Shown here: one piece after another, positions 37,177 through 46,356 of the stretch
How positions within the stretch are numbered: position 1 is the first letter of the stretch
How the letters are laid out: every line of letters begins with the position of its first letter
DNA from: CAZGAH01 sp964523295
Lineage (GTDB): Bacteria; Desulfobacterota; Desulfovibrionia; Desulfovibrionales; Desulfovibrionaceae
Assembly (NCBI GenBank): GCA_964523295.1
Contig: CAZGAH010000010.1
Coordinates: forward strand, 15,452 to 79,451
Direction: 5' to 3'
Length of the DNA: 64,000 bases
Program-made: the position numbers and the translations under genes
The notes under the pieces: model-generated
The model's input: the letters and a program-made list of their open reading frames with translations, nothing else
The model's database searches: none
Told to the model about the DNA's origin: nothing

Positions 37177-38094
37177 AGCATCAAAACTCGACTTTTGGAA
37201 CAGCCCGTTACGCTGTAACCATATTTTATCTTTGACAATTTATTGAAATAAACCGAAATTGTGCATAGCGCCAGAGGCTTTTGCTTTGGCACCGCCATTG
37301 TAAATGGCTGGTATTACCTCTTTTGTTGCTTCAGGTCAGCAAGCACGAGTTCGACTGTGCGTTTGATTGCCTTGACATTGGTTACGACACGTATTTCCTC
37401 GCAGCAAGCATGAAAGAGTCGGTCAGGTGTTCGTGTGTCTTGCTGCTGACGCTGCTCAAGTGCAAAAAAATGTATCGCAGGAGCACGATAGATGTGTGTA
37501 CGACGAGAGAATCAAAATCTGCAAGTGATTGCGAAGAAATACGTTACCGTGCAGTGGTTTTGAAGAAGCTGGCATGACAGCAGGATTCAGCCGCGTGAGC
37601 GAAAGTTGTTATTCGCAGAACTACGAACCAAAACGCCTATATTTATCTAATCTATATAGTGATGGCATAAAATATTGAGCCGCGCAACGCTGCCTGAAAA
37701 ATTGAGAAAGAATGAAAGAAGCATTCAGTCCCATGTAATCTTGTCGCGAGGGAACTCATATCATCCCTTGAGCACTTTCGAACATTAAAAGAACCATGGT
37801 GTGGTCACGGTGACACTTATCGGAGCTACCAGCTCGCGGATTGAAAACCGCGGCGCCGTCATCGATCACCAAGCGGCACGTCGCGCCATCCTCAGAGCAA
37901 CTTAAGCCGCAGCATTGGCGATGCCGAGTTGCAGGCAAAAGCAGATAAAATGTCCCTGACGGACAAAAGCCGACTCCTTGACAATGCCTCAACCCATGGG
38001 CACAAGAGAAACAAATGCGGTATACATCATCCTGCCCCGCGCGGCCTGTATTGTCCGCATGAAGCAGACCAGCATTTTCAATCGAAATCTCACC
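37177..38094. other. AT-rich accessory stretch without a supported gene
   Basis: About 900 bases with several short ORFs but no recognisable protein or ribosome-binding site. It contains the second copy of the 150-base dispersed repeat near its 3' end. It is probably decayed insertion sequence debris upstream of the glycosyltransferase gene. Confidence 0.4.
37810..37966 (-). repeat. Dispersed about 150-base repeat, copy 2
   Basis: This is the inverted partner of 29288-29436. It preserves the same protein-like words on the opposite strand (SSRIEN..AVIDHQAARRA and IGDAELQAKADKMSL). Both copies have frame changes, so neither encodes an intact protein. Confidence 0.65.
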
Positions 38095-39546
38095 ATGTCC
38101 GGCGCCGAAACACACGCAGTCTTCGCGGGTTCCACGCGTAACGACCGATTGTTCATCATCCTGGTCGTTGCCGTAATTCTGCTGACCTACGCCCTGCTGC
38201 AGCAGCGGTATATGCCTGACAACTCCGACGACGCCTGGACGACCTCATATGCCTACAACTATTTCATGCGAGGTCAGCGCGAAGACGTCACCTTCGGCTC
38301 CCTGGGCGGGGGCGTCAGTCTGTTCGGCTTTCTCTACGCCGGGCTGCAATACGCCGTGCTGGAGACCTTCGGCTGGACGCGTAGCAACGCCATACTGCTG
38401 TCAACCGTTCTGCTTTTTCTTTCCACACCTGTATGGTGGAATATCGCCAAGGACTATGGCCTGGGGCGGAAGGCCAGGCTGGCCCTCTGTCTGACCCTGC
38501 CCCTCTGGGAGCCTTTTTTCCGCATCGGCAATACCGCCCGCCCCGACGCCTTCTGCTTTTTATTGATATCCTGCGCCCTGCTGGCCGCGCATCGACGGCG
38601 CTTTTTCGCAGCCGGCCTGCTGTCCATGCTGGCCGTCGAAACCCACCAGATGGGCATCCTGGCCCTGCTCTACACGCTCTCCATCGCCCTTGTCGATTTC
38701 TGGCGGCAGCATCGCTCCGGCCAGAGCATCCGCCCCCAGGTGCTCGGCCTGCTCCTTGGCTGGACAGTGGGCTGCGGCCTGTACATCGCCCTGCACTGGC
38801 CGGCCCTGACAAACGCTTTTGGAGTAATTGCCCAGCGGTCGGTCTGGGATGGTCATTTTTTCTGGAACTACTTTTTCATGACGAACACCCATCGCCACCT
38901 CCCCGAATTGATTGCACTGGGTGTGGCAATTTGTATTTCTTTGCGTTATCGCCTTTATCGCAACATCCCGGAACCGTATGTATTCTTTCTCGTGACATTG
39001 GTCATCGGCTACCTTACTCCACGGTCAAATTTTTATTATGCAGTATATTCATATGTCTGGGTTTTAATTATTTTAATTATTTGCGCTGAGAAGCTCAATA
39101 AGGAGCTGTGCTTTATATTTTTGAGTATATTTTTTTTATTGCCGCAATATGGATTCATAAGATTTCGGCACAATGATTTTGATATGAACCAGTACGTATA
39201 TAGCCTAAAAACAGCAATCCCCCCGACGCAGTTGCCCCTGGTCGGCTCGTTTAATGATTGGTTTGCGCTATATGAACTAGATTTCACAGGCATGTATAAT
39301 ATTAAGAAGGTTGAAGAACTCATTAATGGGAGAATTCCTTTTATTGTAATTATTCAAGATAATATTCCCAACTACACACTAGACTATATTAAAAAAAATC
39401 ATGGAACATTTCATGAGCTTGGAGATATTTTCGCTTCAAATTGCACACTCCATGCATACCTTATGTGTGGAAAGCATGTTTCAGATATGGTCTGCAAGCA
39501 GCAGGCGCAGACGCGGACCCTTATAAATATTCGAAGCAACAAATGA
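38095..39546 (+). CDS. Polytopic membrane glycosyltransferase-like protein (GT39/ArnT-like)
   Basis: This protein of about 483 residues has around ten hydrophobic helices and a periplasmic first loop with acidic residues (YMPDNSDDAWTTSYAYNYF), as in the polyprenyl-P-sugar-dependent GT-C superfamily. No exact subfamily is recognised. Several ATGs precede the first helix; 38095 is chosen as the closest, and 38059 is an alternative. From about 38920 the sequence becomes markedly AT-rich through the C-terminal third and into the next gene, although the reading frame is unbroken. Confidence 0.75.
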   Translation: MSGAETHAVFAGSTRNDRLFIILVVAVILLTYALLQQRYMPDNSDDAWTTSYAYNYFMRGQREDVTFGSLGGGVSLFGFLYAGLQYAVLETFGWTRSNAILLSTVLLFLSTPVWWNIAKDYGLGRKARLALCLTLPLWEPFFRIGNTARPDAFCFLLISCALLAAHRRRFFAAGLLSMLAVETHQMGILALLYTLSIALVDFWRQHRSGQSIRPQVLGLLLGWTVGCGLYIALHWPALTNAFGVIAQRSVWDGHFFWNYFFMTNTHRHLPELIALGVAICISLRYRLYRNIPEPYVFFLVTLVIGYLTPRSNFYYAVYSYVWVLIILIICAEKLNKELCFIFLSIFFLLPQYGFIRFRHNDFDMNQYVYSLKTAIPPTQLPLVGSFNDWFALYELDFTGMYNIKKVEELINGRIPFIVIIQDNIPNYTLDYIKKNHGTFHELGDIFASNCTLHAYLMCGKHVSDMVCKQQAQTRTLINIRSNK

Positions 39547-39612
39547 CGCAATTCGATGGAGCAATGAGCAGAGCCGTTGTCGTTTAACGTTTAAGACTTC
39601 AAAAATATAACT

Positions 39613-41325
39613 ATGATTAATAACTTGTTTCAAGATCGGAATAATAATTTCAAAGCACGAACAGCGTGCATCTTTGCTTGCGCGTTGTATCTGGCTCTAA
39701 CATTAATTTATTTTTATTTTGGTTATCTTGGTAATTTTACAAAACGAATAACAGCATTCGATAGCGCTTATTATTATATGTATCTCCCCTCTTTGGTGAT
39801 GGACACCGATCTCGATTTTTCAAACCAGATAGACCGGTTAATCTACCCTGGTTATGCCGGGCAAACCCTCTCAGCGACAGGACTGCCGGATAATAATATG
39901 GCCGTCGGATCCGCATTCCTCTGGCTGCCGTTCTTCATGCTCGCGCACGGTGTTACGCTAGTGGCCGAAGCCATGGGCTCGTCATTGGCGGCTGACGGAT
40001 ATTCGGATTGGTACCAGGGGTTGGTGTATGCAGGCAATTCACTTTACGTTGCGGCAGGGCTCGGTTTGCTCCTCTGCGTCCTGGTCCGGTTCACGGACCG
40101 TCGATCCGCCATGATTGCCGGGCTGACGACGCTGCTGACCACTCAGCTGAGCTATTATATCTGGTCGCACTCGGCCATGGCGCATTCCGGGTCGTTTTTT
40201 GCCGTATGCGTGTTCCTGTATCTCTATACGACGCGCGGACTTGGCCTGGCGACCGTCCTGGCGGCAGCATTGATGTTCCTGGTCCGCTGGCAAGACGTCC
40301 TGTACGCATTGCCCCTGCTTTGGGATGCTGTCGCCGGCTTGCGCGGGCCAGCACGTACGGTCGGAAAGAGGCTGGCCGGCTATGCCGCCCTGGTCGGGGT
40401 TTTTCTCCTGGCCATATCGCCGCAGCTCGTTGTCTGGAAAATTCTTTTCGGTTCGTTTTTCTCCCCCCCGCCGCGGGTGCAGCGACTCGATCTGCTGGCG
40501 CCGCATCCGTTCGAAACGCTGTTCAACCTTTCGGACGGATTGCTGAGCTGGCATCCGGTCCTGGCGCTCGGATTCGCCGGGCTGATACTCTTCGCGCGTC
40601 GCAATCGGCCCTTGGCTGCCAGACTGCTTCTGGCGCTGCTGGTCCAGTTCTATTTCATTGCCTCGCTGCAATGGCACTCGGGGGGCTCTTTCGGGATGCG
40701 TTTTTTCGTCGGCGGGCTGCCGCTATTCGCCCTTGGCCTTGCCGTGCTCAGCAGCGAGGCCTGGAAGCGACGGTGGACAGCCATACTCCTTGGCAGCGTC
40801 CTTGTCCTCCTGACGCTCTTCAATCAGGCCTTTGTCTTCCAGTTCATGCATAATCTCGTGCCCCATGCGAACGCGCTGACGTACGAGCAGTATATTCCGG
40901 ACAAATTTCATCTCCCGTCCATCTACGCGGCGGAGCAGCACTATCTTGCCGCCTACGATGCCATACAACGCCAGGACTATCTGGCCGGATACCATTCGGC
41001 CCGCCAAGCTTGCAGCCTTCATTCGGGCCAGGACAAGCACTGTCTTGCCGCTGCCCTACTGGCCCTGATCGTCGGTGACGACGTCAACAGTCGCACGCGT
41101 TTTTCCGCCTTGGCTGCGAAGAGACCGGAAGAACCCGTCTACGCGCAAGGGTTGGCCGTACTCATGGCCCGCTCTGGGGACAGCGCCGACGCCCTGGGGC
41201 TTCTTCAGGGGCGCGGCGATGAGACCTCCGTCGCGCTCGTAAGGGCAATGCAATCCGGCACAACATCGCTGGAGCCCTTTTTCATGTCTCAGGCTTTCGC
41301 CCTCTTGAACCGCTTGCAGTATTGA
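39613..41325 (+). CDS. Polytopic membrane protein, probable GT-C glycosyltransferase with helical-repeat tail
   Basis: This 570-residue protein has around ten hydrophobic helices. The first periplasmic loop has AFDSAYYYMYLPSLVMDTDL, similar in placement to the catalytic acidic loop of GT-C enzymes. After the last helix (about residue 415) comes a soluble, TPR-like region (AYDAIQRQDYLAGYHSARQA). The first 80 codons are AT-rich and the rest GC-rich. It lies 66 bases downstream of a related gene and probably works in the same glycan pathway; the substrate is unknown. Confidence 0.75.
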   Translation: MINNLFQDRNNNFKARTACIFACALYLALTLIYFYFGYLGNFTKRITAFDSAYYYMYLPSLVMDTDLDFSNQIDRLIYPGYAGQTLSATGLPDNNMAVGSAFLWLPFFMLAHGVTLVAEAMGSSLAADGYSDWYQGLVYAGNSLYVAAGLGLLLCVLVRFTDRRSAMIAGLTTLLTTQLSYYIWSHSAMAHSGSFFAVCVFLYLYTTRGLGLATVLAAALMFLVRWQDVLYALPLLWDAVAGLRGPARTVGKRLAGYAALVGVFLLAISPQLVVWKILFGSFFSPPPRVQRLDLLAPHPFETLFNLSDGLLSWHPVLALGFAGLILFARRNRPLAARLLLALLVQFYFIASLQWHSGGSFGMRFFVGGLPLFALGLAVLSSEAWKRRWTAILLGSVLVLLTLFNQAFVFQFMHNLVPHANALTYEQYIPDKFHLPSIYAAEQHYLAAYDAIQRQDYLAGYHSARQACSLHSGQDKHCLAAALLALIVGDDVNSRTRFSALAAKRPEEPVYAQGLAVLMARSGDSADALGLLQGRGDETSVALVRAMQSGTTSLEPFFMSQAFALLNRLQY

Positions 41326-41382
41326 CAAAGCCTTTTTCGATCGGGACGGAAAAGAAGGGGAGGAATGAGCGCCGGGCGGCCG

Positions 41383-41895
41383 CTACGCAACCGATTTCGA
41401 CGCGGAATCAAACTGCCCAAGCTCGGTCTCGGGATCGCGCCACCAGCTCAGGTCGTTGAAGCGGACAGGAAGCGCCCTGCTCAGCGAGGGGAGCAACCTC
41501 GCCTCGACAAAGCGCCGGGCACGCTGACGCACGTGGGCGAAGGTGAAGTGGAGCACCTGGACGAACCAGAGCGCATGCGGTGTTTCCCGGACCTCAAGCG
41601 GCGTCATGTACTCGAAATCCTGCCCATGCAACGGATCGAGTCCCGCTGCCGCCAGTCGTGCGAACAGCCGGTCCAGTAGGGCGCGCTGCGGATGCTCCTG
41701 GGCGATATCGAGCAAAAAAGTGCAGTCGAGCTGGCCGGCCTCGTCGGCCTTCTCGCGGATGGAGATGAGCAGCAGCCCGCGCAGGGGCTCCGGCGTGTCC
41801 GGCAGCGTAAATGCCAGCTCGGAAAAAGCGAAAACATCTTCCTGCGCGCTGAATCGCTTCAATTCGCGTTCGAGATTCACTATGCGATGGGGCAT
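41383..41895 (-). CDS. Unrecognised soluble protein
   Basis: This 170-residue protein starts at an ATG with CAGGAG upstream (MPHRIVNLERELKR). Residues 20-110 form an alternating strand/helix domain (AFSELAFTLPDTPEPLRGLL, LISIREKADE), and the C-terminal part is helical (VQVLHFTFAHVRQRARR). I know no family. The longer frame running to 42573 overlaps the MBOAT gene on the same strand and is not credible. It is downstream of the MBOAT/SGNH pair on the same strand and may belong to that operon. Confidence 0.6.
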   Translation of the reverse strand: MPHRIVNLERELKRFSAQEDVFAFSELAFTLPDTPEPLRGLLLISIREKADEAGQLDCTFLLDIAQEHPQRALLDRLFARLAAAGLDPLHGQDFEYMTPLEVRETPHALWFVQVLHFTFAHVRQRARRFVEARLLPSLSRALPVRFNDLSWWRDPETELGQFDSASKSVA

Positions 41896-42119
41896 GTACC
41901 ACTCCTGAAAAAGGCGCAGACGAAAGGGGGGGCGGCCTGGGCACTTGCCCGGTCTTCGCTGCCATCGCAAAGACCGTCCGTCCCTGTACCTCGCCGAACC
42001 CGTGCCACCTGAATTCTTCACTAGATGAAAATGGGTTTGCCGGCAACCGCCATTGTTTACGCGGGCAGACAGAGCAGGAAAAAAAGGAGGCGTACGCGGG
42101 GCTCTCGCCCAGGGACAGA

Positions 42120-43557
42120 TCAGAACTGAAAGTAGATGAAGGTTTGTTCCGTATTGACGCGCAAAAAGGTCAGCAGGAGAACCCACAAGGCCAGACGGGC
42201 GCCCTGGACCCAGGGGATTTGGAACAGGTGCCAACGGCTCGGGACGACCAGGCGCAATCCCCGGACGACGTGCACGGCGAGTACGAACAGGCAAAACAGG
42301 GAGAAGAACAGGTACGGCCCATGCGCGAGGAGTGCTAATCCGCCGGGCTTGCCGAACATCACGCCGATCATCCGGAACGCCGTGCTCAGGTCTGGCGATC
42401 GGAACAGGACGAAGGAGATTGTGAACGCGATAAAGGTCAGCGCGACCGCAAGCGCTGTCCCAAGGCGTCCGCGTAGCAGTGGTTCTTTCCCCGGAATGCG
42501 CAACAACGCGCGCAGCAGTTGTCGCCCGATCATGCATGACGCCAGAAAGACCCCCCAGCCCACGAAAGTCCACGATGCGCCGTGCCAGAGCCCCGAGAGG
42601 AACATGGTCACGAACAGGTTCGTCCCATGACGTAAGCCGCCCAGCCGGTTGCCGCCCAACGGGATATACACGTAATCCCTGAACCAGGTTGAAAGGCTGA
42701 TATGCCAGCGCCGCCAGACATCATGCATGTTGCGCGCGAGAAAGGGGTAATTGAAGTTTTCCATCAGCCGGATGCCCAGCAGTCGGGCGGTGCCGATGGC
42801 GATGTCGGTGTATGCCGAAAAATCCAGATATATTTGCAGGGTAAAGGCTACGCTACCCAGCCAGGCTTCCGGGCTGGTCAGGGATTCGACCGGCCTGGCA
42901 TAGATCGAGTCGACCAGCAGGGCCAGGCGGTCGGCAAAGATCAGCTTTTTCATCAATCCCCAGAGAATACGCTCGACGCCGGCCATGAAATCCGCCGGGG
43001 AGGGCAGATGACGCCTGGCCAGCTGGGGCAGGATGTTCTCCGGTCGTTCGATCGGTCCGGCCACCAGCTGCGGGAAAAAGCTTACGAACAGGGCAAAATC
43101 GCGAAATCGGGCACAGGGCGCGAGGCGTCGGCGATNNNNNNNNNNTCGGCGATAGACATCGACCGTGTAGGACATGCTCTGAAAGGTGTAGAAGGAAATG
43201 CCTGCCGGAAGAATGATATCGAGCGGGGTGAACTGGACGTGGACGCCGCCGAGGTTGAGAAGCGTTCCGGCCTGAGCAGTCAAAAAATTCGCGTATTTGA
43301 AAAATCCTAACAGCCCAATGTTACTGCACACGCTCAGCAACAGCAGGCCCCGCCGGGCGCGCGGAGTTTCGACACGTTGCATGGCGTGGGAAATGGTGAA
43401 ATCCAGCGTGGTGGTAAAGAGCAGCAGGAGGACGTAGTACCACTGGGCATAGCCGTAGAAAACGTACGAGCCAATGAGCAGTGCCCACAGGGCCGTACCC
43501 CAGGGNNNNNNNNNNGAGCAGGAAAAAAAGGGCGAAGACGTACGTCGGAAACAGCAT
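42120..43557 (-). CDS. MBOAT O-acyltransferase (AlgI-like), with two assembly gaps
   Basis: This is a membrane-bound O-acyltransferase that moves acyl groups, usually acetyl, onto extracytoplasmic polysaccharide. It starts MLFPTYVFALFFLL, passes the gap at 43506-43515, and continues PWGTALWALLIGSYVFYGYA. The second gap (43136-43145) has TCGGCGAT on both sides. Merging that overlap restores VDVYRRRLAPCARFRDFALF in frame, as in AlgI. Core motifs are FVSFFPQLVAGPIER, WRRWHISLSTWFRDYVYIPL and, with the catalytic His, LSGLWHGASWTFVGWGV. Its start overlaps the SGNH gene stop (TGATG), so the two are coupled. Confidence 0.92.
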
Positions 43558-44699
43558 CAGTACACCAGCCCGGCCTGGAGCAGTCTGTCCAACAGCAGCC
43601 GGGCGTATTGCCTGTGTCCCTGGGCGTCGAAATGACTGAACGTGTAGAAGCGTAGCGGATCGATGCTGTCGGTCAAATCCCAGACCGGAATCCCCGGATC
43701 GAGCAGTCGGCGTGCCGATTGCGCCGATTCGAGAATCGCCTGTCGCGAACCCGCATCCATGAGCGCCGGGCATAGGGGCATGAAGGCGAACAGCACCCTG
43801 GTCCTGTCCCGTCGTGAGAGCACGGCTGCCAGATGGGCAAAGAGCTGTTCATCGAGCGGTTGCGCCGCTATTCGCTGCTGGACAGGCTCGAAGCATCCGC
43901 TGCTTTCCTGCTGTTCCTCAAGCTGGGGGACTGGCTGAAACGGGACTTCTCCGCGTTCCGCACGCAACGAGGCGAGGCTCGGCGCGCTTTCGCCACGGCA
44001 GGGAGGCTCTTTCCAATAGGTTTCCTGACGAAATCCGCCCGTCCCGTAGAGCAGCGAAAAGTCCCAGTCACAATAGCGTTGCGCCGCATCCCAGAGCAGG
44101 CCCGCTACCCGCAACAGGGCACAGTGCCGAGTGAAAACGAAGCGTAGTCCCTCTTCCAGGGAAATAGTCGCGCGCACGTAGTCCCAGGGCAGCTGTGCCA
44201 GCACTCCGGGTTCACCGGCCAGCAGCGGGATGTCGAGGGCGCTGAACCCGATTCTGGAGGCACTGACTGATGACCCGTAGTTATTGGACATCGGCGCCAG
44301 GATGACCAGCTCCGGTCCGGTCTGAAGGGCCTTGGCGCAGAGGAGCATCTGGTCGTGTCCCAGGCCGCCCGGGGCCCCCCAGTTTTCCACGGTCCACCGC
44401 TGTTGTGCTCCCGTGCCGGACAGCTGATCGAGCAGGCGCTGCAACTCGGCGCTCACAACATCGTCAGGCCCGACTTCGCGCCCGTAGAGTTGGGAATTGC
44501 CGATAAGCACGATCCGCCTGGGGCCTGTGCCCGCCGTATTCGTATGTTCGGGCCAGCCGCGACGGAAAAAGGGGTTGCGCGCAGGCGAAGCGCCAGGCCC
44601 GGGTTCGACCATCGGCCACAGCCCACGGACAAGAAGCTCCGCCAAGGCCAGAAAAAGCAGACACCAGAGAAGGGGATGATTGCACAGACGCAGGTTCAT
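43557..44699 (-). CDS. SGNH/GDSL-like membrane-anchored protein, AlgJ/AlgX or DltD type
   Basis: This protein of about 380 residues has an N-terminal hydrophobic anchor (LLWCLLFLALAELLVRGLW) and a periplasmic SGNH-like fold. Block I is RIVLIGNSQLYGREVGPDDV (GNS for GDS), an Asn-containing loop occurs in LAPMSNNYGS, and the C-terminal block is YTFSHFDAQGHRQYARLLL with the His of the DxxH-type site. It immediately precedes and overlaps the MBOAT gene, the standard arrangement for polysaccharide acetylation modules. The ATG at 44699 directly precedes the anchor; a 13-residue longer form is possible. Confidence 0.85.
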   Translation of the reverse strand: MNLRLCNHPLLWCLLFLALAELLVRGLWPMVEPGPGASPARNPFFRRGWPEHTNTAGTGPRRIVLIGNSQLYGREVGPDDVVSAELQRLLDQLSGTGAQQRWTVENWGAPGGLGHDQMLLCAKALQTGPELVILAPMSNNYGSSVSASRIGFSALDIPLLAGEPGVLAQLPWDYVRATISLEEGLRFVFTRHCALLRVAGLLWDAAQRYCDWDFSLLYGTGGFRQETYWKEPPCRGESAPSLASLRAERGEVPFQPVPQLEEQQESSGCFEPVQQRIAAQPLDEQLFAHLAAVLSRRDRTRVLFAFMPLCPALMDAGSRQAILESAQSARRLLDPGIPVWDLTDSIDPLRFYTFSHFDAQGHRQYARLLLDRLLQAGLVY

Positions 44700-45086
44700 G
44701 ATCGAGAAGACGTCCTCTTCCAGCCCTTGAAGCGCCAAGACAGGAAATACGCAGAGCGAACAGCGAGGGAAGCATACTGAAGCGCAAACGCCAGCGTTTT
44801 TTTACGTCACGATGGGGAACGTGGTCAAGGGAGCGCTCGCACCTCGGTCAGAGCGCCCTCTGCGCGCTCTTGACTGTGCGGGGAGGGGCAGTGAACAGAT
44901 TGAGCAGATAAACCTCTTAAGATAGCATCTTTTCAGCGATTGCGATATTGACCTTGAGCCCACCAGACGGGTATAGTCATAAAATTCAGATCAGCAGTTG
45001 GGGAGGCGCGGTGCCGGACATGGGGATTAAGCCTGTGCCCGGTCGTGCTCAATGGCAGCGTTGATTTTTTCGGAAGGATACGTCCC
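44700..45086. promoter_or_regulatory. Divergent intergenic region
   Basis: This region separates the SGNH/MBOAT operon (minus) from the HDOD gene (plus). It contains a short hairpin AAACGC-CA-GCGTTT followed by Ts near 44800. Promoters of both units should lie here. No known operator is recognised. Confidence 0.35.
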
Positions 45087-46337
45087 ATGGAATGCAGACA
45101 CGACGAGAGCGCGGATGATGCCCTGTTTCTCAACCGACAGCCGATCTTCGACCGGGACCAGCATCTCTGGGGATACGGTCTGGCTGCCCACGCCAATGAT
45201 TTTGATCCTGACGACCAGGAGCGGCTGAGCGCGGCCTTTGCCTGGCTGGCGACCGACGGAATCAGTCAGGCCTTGCAGGGGGTCCCGGTAGATAGAAAAA
45301 TAATGGTCAACGTTCCGCTCGGCAAGGTCGATATCGCAGCCGCGAAGCTGTTGCCCAAAGAGCGTTGCATTATCCGTGTCGTGCCGGTGACCTCGCCCGA
45401 CCCCGGTTTCCTGGACGATTGCCGCCAGCTCAAGGAAACGGGGTACACGCTGGCCATGAGCCACGACATGTTCACCTCCGAGTACGTATCGATCCTGAGT
45501 CTGGCCGAGATCATGATCCTCGATGTTTCCGGGCTGCCGCCTCTGGACATTGCCCGACTGCGAAAGACCTTCAAGAAATTTCCCTGGAGCCTGATGGTGG
45601 AAAATCTTGGCGACTGGGAATCGTTTGAAGGAACGCGCTACCTGGGATTCAGCTTTTTTCATGGTCCCTTTTTCGGGAAACCCCGAATCGCCGCGGACAA
45701 GCAGGCCGGGCCGAGCGCGCTGGCCGGCTTGCAGCTGTTGCGCGCGCTCAATGCCCCGAATTGCGACATTCAGGAGTTGGGCGAGATAATATCCCGCGAC
45801 CCGTCGCTGAGCTTTCGACTGCTTCGATATATCAATTCACCTGCGTTCTGCCTGAAGCAAAAAGTCCAGTCCATGGCGCACGCCATCTCCCTGCTCGGCC
45901 TGAAGGCCTTCAAGCAGTGGACGCACGTGGTGTTCATGGCCGGCATGGATCCCAGCGGAAAAGGCGAGGAACTGGCCTATCGCTCGCTGGCGAGGGCGAA
46001 ATTTCTGGAACAGGCGAGCATGGCGGAGCCGAATCCTGCGTATTCGGGCGAAACGATGTTCATGGTCGGGATGTTTTCGCTGCTGGACGCCATGCTGGAC
46101 AGGGAAATGGCCGAGATCGTGGCCGACATGCCGTTGGCCGGGGACATCAAGGCAGCCCTGTGCGGCGAGCAGAACGCTGTCGGACGCTGGCTCGAACTGG
46201 TCCGGGCCGTGGAAAACGGAGACTGGGCCGTTGCCCGGGAGGTGGTCGCCGCATGCAACATCCCGGCCGTAACCGCCGCGACCACGTACATGAAGGCTGC
46301 CTCCTGGGCCAGGGAGAGCATTCTCGCCGCGCGTTGA
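45087..46337 (+). CDS. EAL-like/HDOD signalling protein (YuxH type)
   Basis: This 416-residue cytoplasmic protein has an N-terminal EAL-like domain: LNRQPIFDRDQHLWGYGLAA, where the E-L-L catalytic motif is replaced by Y-G-L. It continues with an HDOD domain from about residue 215 (ISRDPSLSFRLLRYINSPAF, AHAISLLGLKAFKQW). The EAL part lacks the phosphodiesterase metal ligands, so it is probably a non-catalytic sensor. The HDOD part is the protein-interaction module common in c-di-GMP and chemotaxis control. GGAAGGAT precedes the ATG at 45087. Confidence 0.9.
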   Translation: MECRHDESADDALFLNRQPIFDRDQHLWGYGLAAHANDFDPDDQERLSAAFAWLATDGISQALQGVPVDRKIMVNVPLGKVDIAAAKLLPKERCIIRVVPVTSPDPGFLDDCRQLKETGYTLAMSHDMFTSEYVSILSLAEIMILDVSGLPPLDIARLRKTFKKFPWSLMVENLGDWESFEGTRYLGFSFFHGPFFGKPRIAADKQAGPSALAGLQLLRALNAPNCDIQELGEIISRDPSLSFRLLRYINSPAFCLKQKVQSMAHAISLLGLKAFKQWTHVVFMAGMDPSGKGEELAYRSLARAKFLEQASMAEPNPAYSGETMFMVGMFSLLDAMLDREMAEIVADMPLAGDIKAALCGEQNAVGRWLELVRAVENGDWAVAREVVAACNIPAVTAATTYMKAASWARESILAAR

Positions 46338-46356
46338 CGACAGCGAGCCTGTCTTG

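Noticed and set aside
37281..37577. 98-codon plus-strand ORF in the 37 kb gap
   Set aside because: Cys-rich, no ribosome-binding site, no similarity, unusual codon use, and it lies in decayed element DNA.
41896..42573. Upstream extension of the 41383 gene
   Set aside because: The extension overlaps the MBOAT gene on the same strand and has unnatural composition (RRARRPGIAPG). The ATG at 41895 has a good ribosome-binding site.
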